Part shown: one piece after another, positions 22,525 through 26,072 of the stretch
How positions within the stretch are numbered: position 1 is the stretch's first letter
How the letters are laid out: every line of letters begins with the position of its first letter
Origin: a virus
Strand: one strand, 5' to 3'
DNA length: 26,072 nucleotides
Virus record (IMG/VR): IMGVR_UViG_3300020505_000006
Coordinates: 1-26,072 of that record
The notes under the pieces: generated by a model
Database searches by the model: none
Told to the model about the DNA's origin: nothing
Seen by the model: only the letters and a program-made list of their open reading frames with translations
Program-made: the position numbers and the translations under genes

Positions 22525-22541
22525 TAAATAAAGAGAGAAAC

Positions 22542-23306
22542 ATGAGCTACAAAATACGCAACTGGGAGAACTACCAGCACTTCAAGAATGGTTCACGGAA
22601 TCCACCATGGATCAAGCTTTACAAAGACCTCCTGAATAACCCTGATTGGCATGAGTTAGATGGTGACTCATGCAAGGTGCTAATCATGCTCTGGATGGTA
22701 GCCTCCGAGAACAGCGGTAACCTGCCTGATTTGAAAAAGGTGGCTTTCAGATTAAGGATGAATGAAGCCAAGCTAACTAAGGTAATTTCAGGGCTTTCTG
22801 GCTGGGTTTTGCCCAACGATATCAACATGATATCATCACGATATCAAGATGATATAGCAGATAAGAGTAGAGTAGATGAGAGTAGAGTAGATATAGAAAA
22901 AGATGTAGATGTAGATGTAGAGGTAGAGCATAGTTGTTCAGAACTGGAAGCCAGTTCCAAACCCTATGGCGATTTTGGTGAACCCCCAATCACATTTCCC
23001 ACCAAAGGAACCCCTGCAGAATGGGTACTACCTATGGGGTTATTTTATGAGATTGAATTAACCTTCAAGGATGCCCCTATTTTGGATTGGATCAAACAGG
23101 CAAGGCTTTGGACCATTGCCAACCCAACCAAGCAAAAAACAGCAAGAGGGATGCCATCCTTTTTGATTGGATGGGTTACCCGACAGAATGATAGGCCAGC
23201 GCAGCCAAGAAGCTTTCAGGCCAATGGCAAAGCCAAACCCAATCTTCAAGAAGCCTTGGCAGCAATGCCCAAGGGATTTCAGTTACCACAGAGAGGCCAA
23301 CCGTGA
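22542..23306 (+). CDS. Phage replication initiator (O/DnaD-like)
   Basis: A 254-residue protein with the usual phage initiator layout. The N-terminal 90 residues hold a winged-helix-type domain with 'WIKLYKDLLNNPDWHEL', 'SCKVLIMLWMVASENSGNLP', 'KVAFRLRMNEAKL'. A low-complexity acidic linker follows at about 92-130 (KSRVDESRVDIEKDVDVDVE), then a C-terminal part with 'FEIELTFKDAPILDWIKQ'-like helices and 'PSFLIGWVTRQND'. In lambdoid and DnaD-type phages the origin lies in the linker DNA of this gene, and here the linker DNA is repeat-rich. The gene after it may supply the loader function. Confidence 0.65.
   Translation: MSYKIRNWENYQHFKNGSRNPPWIKLYKDLLNNPDWHELDGDSCKVLIMLWMVASENSGNLPDLKKVAFRLRMNEAKLTKVISGLSGWVLPNDINMISSRYQDDIADKSRVDESRVDIEKDVDVDVEVEHSCSELEASSKPYGDFGEPPITFPTKGTPAEWVLPMGLFYEIELTFKDAPILDWIKQARLWTIANPTKQKTARGMPSFLIGWVTRQNDRPAQPRSFQANGKAKPNLQEALAAMPKGFQLPQRGQP
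22818..22925 (+). repeat. Candidate replication origin: 11-bp iterons and purine-rich repeats
   Basis: GATATC stands at 22818, 22829 and 22840, and GATATA at 22851, an exact 11-base period (about one helical turn). Then AGAGTAGAGTAGAT occurs twice (22864-22877 and 22879-22892), followed by GATGTA at 22902, 22908 and 22914. The whole segment is A/T- and purine-rich on this strand. It lies in the linker of the initiator gene, the same relation as the lambda origin inside O. Confidence 0.55.
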
Positions 23307-23977
23307 ACATCACAATTAATGCAAACCAACCTTATTTCGACTGGCCCGATTGGATCCAGTTTCATTCAACTTTTTATGGCTGGGATGGCGAAAGGGAATT
23401 AAAAATGCTACTCGCATGGTCAGTCTATTTTGCATCAGAGGGTTATGGACCTGAAGAACTGCTTGCAGCTTCAAAGGATCTGACAGGGGTCAAAATATTC
23501 AAACGAGAGGAAACCATTCACGAATTGGAAAAGGCTTTGCGGATCCGCAGGGAGAACTACCGCAGGACTACCAAACATGAGATGGCTGATTGTTCCATGT
23601 GTCGTGGCACTGGTCTAGTTCTGGTACCTTTCCTTAGCCATGTTAAGAATGGGATCTGGTCAAGTAAATCAAAGTGCTGGGTGAGCTGCATCTGCATCAA
23701 CTCCCTACCATTCAAAACCAGTGCATCAGGTGAAGGAAAGAAATCCGTCATGACCTTGGAAATCTATGAGCTAAAGAATCCAGACTGGATGCGACAGATG
23801 GCGCAGTGTGAAGAGAGTGAGCGCAACCTGGCTAAAACCATTAACGAACTAAACCCCAATGGCAACAAGCCACTGGATGATATTCTTGACCGCATCACCA
23901 AACGATTCAAAGAAAATCCAGTTGCAGAACCACCACCCAAAATGATTGTTGATGCATCTGTTCGGACTTATGGTTAG
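23303..23977 (+). CDS. Zinc-motif protein after the initiator
   Basis: A 224-residue protein starting at GTG in a GTGA overlap with the initiator gene. Residues 1-90 are helical (ERELKMLLAWSVYFASEGYG, 'EELLAASKDL'). Then comes a DnaJ-like zinc motif, 'CSMCRGTGLVLV' (C97, C100), with partners C125, C129 and C131 (KCWVSCIC). The C-terminal half is helical and charged. The place directly after the initiator suggests a helicase-loader or primosome role, but no Walker motif is present. Confidence 0.45.
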   Translation: MNITINANQPYFDWPDWIQFHSTFYGWDGERELKMLLAWSVYFASEGYGPEELLAASKDLTGVKIFKREETIHELEKALRIRRENYRRTTKHEMADCSMCRGTGLVLVPFLSHVKNGIWSSKSKCWVSCICINSLPFKTSASGEGKKSVMTLEIYELKNPDWMRQMAQCEESERNLAKTINELNPNGNKPLDDILDRITKRFKENPVAEPPPKMIVDASVRTYG

Positions 23978-24021
23978 ACTCTGCTTAGGGATGGATCCCG
24001 TAACAGGAAAAGGAATCCATC

Positions 24022-24639
24022 TTGCTTAGCACCGTTCAATTTAATCACAATGATACTGCCCTGCTTTGGATGGCAGGCAGTGCTAAGGCTGAGTGGTTCA
24101 GATCACATCGATGGCCTAACACCAAGACTCCCAAGCTCGCATCCTACAACCTCACACCCGATGAGGAACAGCACTACATGCAGTTCATTGGGCTGGCAGG
24201 TGAAGCTGCCATCCATCGGATCCTCTATGGTGATCTGCATAGGTTTTGGATAGCGCAAGGACTGCAACAGAAATCACACAGGGGAGATGGTGGCAATGAT
24301 CTGCCAGGGCTGGACATCAAATGTGCAGACATGATCGGTGGGAAAGTTCCCAACCTTCTGATTCAAGCAAAGCTAATCAAACCCGAAACCATTTACATCT
24401 TAGCAATCGCTTCAGTGGATGAACCCAAGAAGCCTGAACTGCTCGAGGTGAAGGTGCTGGGCTGCATCAGGGGTAGTAGTGCCAGAGTGCATGGATCTAT
24501 CGTTGAATTCCATTACCTCAACTACCTAGTATCAGCCGAACAGCTAACCCCTATTGATGTGCTGAAGTGGCCAGAGTTAGCAGGAGATCAACAACTACAA
24601 TTTGCAGATTGCTCACCTCATGCACAGGATGGGGTATGA
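24022..24639 (+). CDS. PD-(D/E)XK nuclease-like protein
   Basis: A 205-residue protein starting at TTG with GGAAAAGGAA at 24005-24014. It has a restriction-nuclease-type core: 'GLAGEAAIHRILYG' with Glu61, 'HRGDGGNDLPGLDIKCA' with Asp89/Asp93 and the D98-I-K100 pair, then strands 'LLIQAKLI', 'TIYILAIASVDE' and 'LEVKVLGCIRGSSAR'. The spacing fits small phage PD-(D/E)XK enzymes near RusA genes. It may process recombination intermediates or host DNA. Substrate unknown. Confidence 0.55.
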   Translation: MLSTVQFNHNDTALLWMAGSAKAEWFRSHRWPNTKTPKLASYNLTPDEEQHYMQFIGLAGEAAIHRILYGDLHRFWIAQGLQQKSHRGDGGNDLPGLDIKCADMIGGKVPNLLIQAKLIKPETIYILAIASVDEPKKPELLEVKVLGCIRGSSARVHGSIVEFHYLNYLVSAEQLTPIDVLKWPELAGDQQLQFADCSPHAQDGV

Positions 24640-24998
24640 AATTGCAGCTACCCATTCCACCATCGGCTAACCACATATTCCGAGCTACTAGGCGAGGTCA
24701 GGTGTATAGGTCCAAGAAATACATCGACTGGCACCACGCTGCTGAACTCATGGCATTGGCAACCAAGCAGGGCAAGCCAATCAGCCCACCCTATGCGGTC
24801 ACCATGCTGATCATTGGTGGTCAGGGCTGGCGCAAGGATAGAGATTTGGACAACATCTGGAAGCCAGTGCTTGATCTGTTGCAGCACATCCATTTAATCA
24901 AAGAGGATAACTGTCAACACATAACCCGATTGGTTGTAACCTATCAGCCTGGGGATGGTAGACCCGCAGAATGCCATCTGACGATTGGAGCTGCCTGA
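24636..24998 (+). CDS. rusA: RusA-type Holliday junction resolvase
   Basis: With the ATG at 24636 (ATGA overlap) the protein has 120 residues, the same length as E. coli RusA. The acidic catalytic residues fall at the same numbers: Asp70 and Asp72 in 'KDRDLDNIWKP', Lys76, and Asp91 in 'LIKEDN'. The opening 'LPIPPSANHIFR' matches the family's 'P.PPS.N..wr'. It resolves four-way junctions made by recombination and replication, easing packaging of branched DNA. An upstream in-frame start at 24567 is rejected on these grounds. Confidence 0.88.
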   Translation: MKLQLPIPPSANHIFRATRRGQVYRSKKYIDWHHAAELMALATKQGKPISPPYAVTMLIIGGQGWRKDRDLDNIWKPVLDLLQHIHLIKEDNCQHITRLVVTYQPGDGRPAECHLTIGAA

Positions 24999-25309
24999 TG
25001 CCTTGGGATCCTAAGCCACACAACCCAGAAGGGAATGGGAAGAAAAAGAAACAGCACCCATCCAGACCTGACCGCAGACATCGAGGGTATGACCACACCT
25101 GGTCTAAGATCCGATTAGCGGTACTCAGGGAAGATCCTGTGTGCGTTAAGTGCTTATCACCTGCCACAGTAGTGGATCATATCAAGCCCCTCAAGGATGG
25201 TGGCAGCAATGACAGGCTAAACCTTCAGCCTATGTGCGCATCATGCCACAACAGCAAGACATGGCATGAAACATGGGAAAAAAAGATAGTTAGGAAGAAA
25301 AAGCCCTGA
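24998..25309 (+). CDS. HNH endonuclease of the packaging module
   Basis: A 103-residue protein whose ATG overlaps the RusA stop (TGATG), with GGAG 7 bases before. It has the HNH core: C49-x-x-C52, 'VVDHIKPLKDGG' with Asp60/His61, 'DRLNLQPMCASCHNSKT' with Asn75, C80, C83 and His84. In many cos-type phages an HNH protein next to the terminase genes is required for specific cleavage of packaged DNA. The same role is inferred here from order and spacing. The basic N-terminus (KKKKQHPSRPDRRHRG) would help DNA binding. Confidence 0.85.
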   Translation: MPWDPKPHNPEGNGKKKKQHPSRPDRRHRGYDHTWSKIRLAVLREDPVCVKCLSPATVVDHIKPLKDGGSNDRLNLQPMCASCHNSKTWHETWEKKIVRKKKP

Positions 25310-25433
25310 AAATCAACATGACAGATTGACAGGGTAGGGGGGGGTCGAGAAATCCGACAGGTGTACAGAAGTACCCTCTCGTAAAGTCGCACGATTTTGA
25401 ACCGATTTTTTAACCGATTTTGAAAGGATATGT
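25310..25433 (+). promoter_or_regulatory. cos-like spacer before the terminase genes
   Basis: The 124-base gap holds a G8 run (25337-25344) in 'GGGTAGGGGGGGGTCGAG'. A dyad, AGGGTA (25331-25336) with TACCCT (25372-25377), spans it. Three copies of CGATTTT follow at 25392, 25403 and 25415 (spaced 11 and 12 bases). A G-run plus repeated sites between HNH and small terminase genes fits a cleavage site with small-terminase binding sites. AAAGGA gives the next ribosome binding site. Confidence 0.45.
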
Positions 25434-25916
25434 ATGAAGCGAGGGAAGAAGCCAATTAAAAGAGTCTTGATATCTCAAAAAGCTGATCCGAGACCAGGCA
25501 CAATTAATCCAAACCCTGTTGAATGGAAAGTTACTGACCCAGTGATGCCCGACTGGTTAGATAAAGTTGGAAAAAAGAAATGGCTCGAGTTGATGAATGG
25601 ATTAAAGCCGATGGCAATTTTATCACCAGTGGATTCAGATCTGATTGCTAACTACTGCGCCTTGTATTCTCAGGTGGTGAGATGCCAGCACAAAATAAAT
25701 GAGACAGAAGGTTTCATCGAGACTGCAGGTGGCAGTGTGAAAAGTCATCCAGCAGTGGATCAGTTCACCGCACTTTCATCACGCATGCTAGCCATGGGAA
25801 AATGCCTGGGCTTATCACCACTGGCCAGAGTTAAGTTAGTGGCAGATCCACAGGTGCAGGAAAAAAACTGGCTGAGTGAAATCTGTGGAGTAGATGACAA
25901 GGAGGCTGATGAGTAA
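25434..25916 (+). CDS. terS: Terminase small subunit (P27 family)
   Basis: A 160-residue protein with the P27 pattern. It has a basic N-terminus, 'PVMPDWLDKVGKKKWLELMN' then 'LKPMAILSPVDSDLIANYCA', 'INETEGFIETAGGSVKSHPA', and 'GKCLGLSPLARVKLV' at the end ('lGLtP.sR.rl' in the family). It recognises phage DNA and regulates the large subunit. The ATG at 25434 lies after AAAGGA. It overlaps the large terminase start by 8 bases. Confidence 0.88.
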   Translation: MKRGKKPIKRVLISQKADPRPGTINPNPVEWKVTDPVMPDWLDKVGKKKWLELMNGLKPMAILSPVDSDLIANYCALYSQVVRCQHKINETEGFIETAGGSVKSHPAVDQFTALSSRMLAMGKCLGLSPLARVKLVADPQVQEKNWLSEICGVDDKEADE

Positions 25917-26072
25917 ACCCGATCCCATGATAATTCCCTTTATCGAAAGAGCATTACGGCATCATAAAGGGGAGTGGGCAGGGAAGGGATTTAAGCTGCA
26001 GGGATGGCAGAAAGAAATCTTAAGAGAAGTATTCGGGAATGTGGACAAGCATGGTAACCGAGTTATCAGGCA
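25909..26072 (+). CDS. terL: Terminase large subunit (3' partial)
   Basis: The start of a gene cut by the right edge, with AAGGAGG just before its ATG. The 54 visible residues contain 'FIERALRHHKGEWAGKGFKL' and 'QGWQKEILREVFG', the conserved N-terminal lead of HK97-type and related large terminases ('fi.....H.kGewaG..f.l..WQ..ii..lFG'). It then reads 'KHGNRVIR', leading to the Walker A region outside the window. It would be the ATPase and nuclease of DNA packaging. Confidence 0.88.
   Translation, partial: MSKPDPMIIPFIERALRHHKGEWAGKGFKLQGWQKEILREVFGNVDKHGNRVIR

Overview
This window is a contiguous piece of a tailed-phage genome (siphovirus type, Caudoviricetes). Every gene I accept is on the + strand. 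Most neighbours overlap by 1-4 bases (ATGA, TAATG) or sit a few bases apart, and many starts have a GGAGG-type ribosome binding site. There is no ribosomal RNA, insertion sequence, CRISPR array or clear host gene. Several proteins resemble, from memory of the families, ones common in Planctomycetes, especially Gemmata-like bacteria: the secreted protein at 13269-13931, the HNH protein at 15586-15918, the zinc protein at 15931-16320, the winged-helix protein at 17979-18278 and the DUF1580-like protein at 18458-18769. I therefore infer a planctomycete host, with moderate confidence.

Layout. 1-5068: head-tail joining and tail core, with an HK97 gp10-like protein (cut by the left edge), tail completion protein, tail tube, the G/GT tail assembly chaperones made by a -1 frameshift at A AAA AAC (1697-1703), and a 1013-residue tape measure. 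5077-9411: tail-tip and fibre proteins. 9499-12903: a cassette of short modular fibre proteins ending in a predicted seven-bladed beta-propeller made of near-identical repeats. 12910-16320: an assembly-type protein, a secreted protein, a papain-fold (C1) peptidase, a 53-residue secreted peptide, a one-span membrane protein that could be a holin, an HNH nuclease and a zinc protein.

16321-18457: the lysogeny region. It holds an attP-like sequence identical in form to the 3' half of a tRNA-Pro(GGG) from the anticodon loop onward, a 19-bp perfect palindrome, a tyrosine integrase, a winged-helix protein with a C12 tract in its coding sequence, and a strong intrinsic terminator. 18458-24998: the early operon, with HTH proteins, a RecT/Bet-like annealing candidate, a Gp157 protein, an SSB-like protein, a replication initiator with candidate origin repeats inside it, a zinc protein, a PD-(D/E)XK nuclease and a RusA resolvase. 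Two intergenic gaps here (20819-21011 and 22425-22541) have branched RNA-fold potential. 24998-26072: the packaging module, with an HNH nuclease, a cos-like spacer, the P27-type small terminase and the start of the large terminase.

The large terminase runs off the right end and the gp10-like gene off the left end, so portal, protease and capsid genes should lie between them on a circular map. The att sequence and integrase lie in the interior, between the tail and early genes, rather than at a junction with host DNA. This suggests a free (circular or unintegrated) temperate phage genome rather than a prophage cut from a chromosome.
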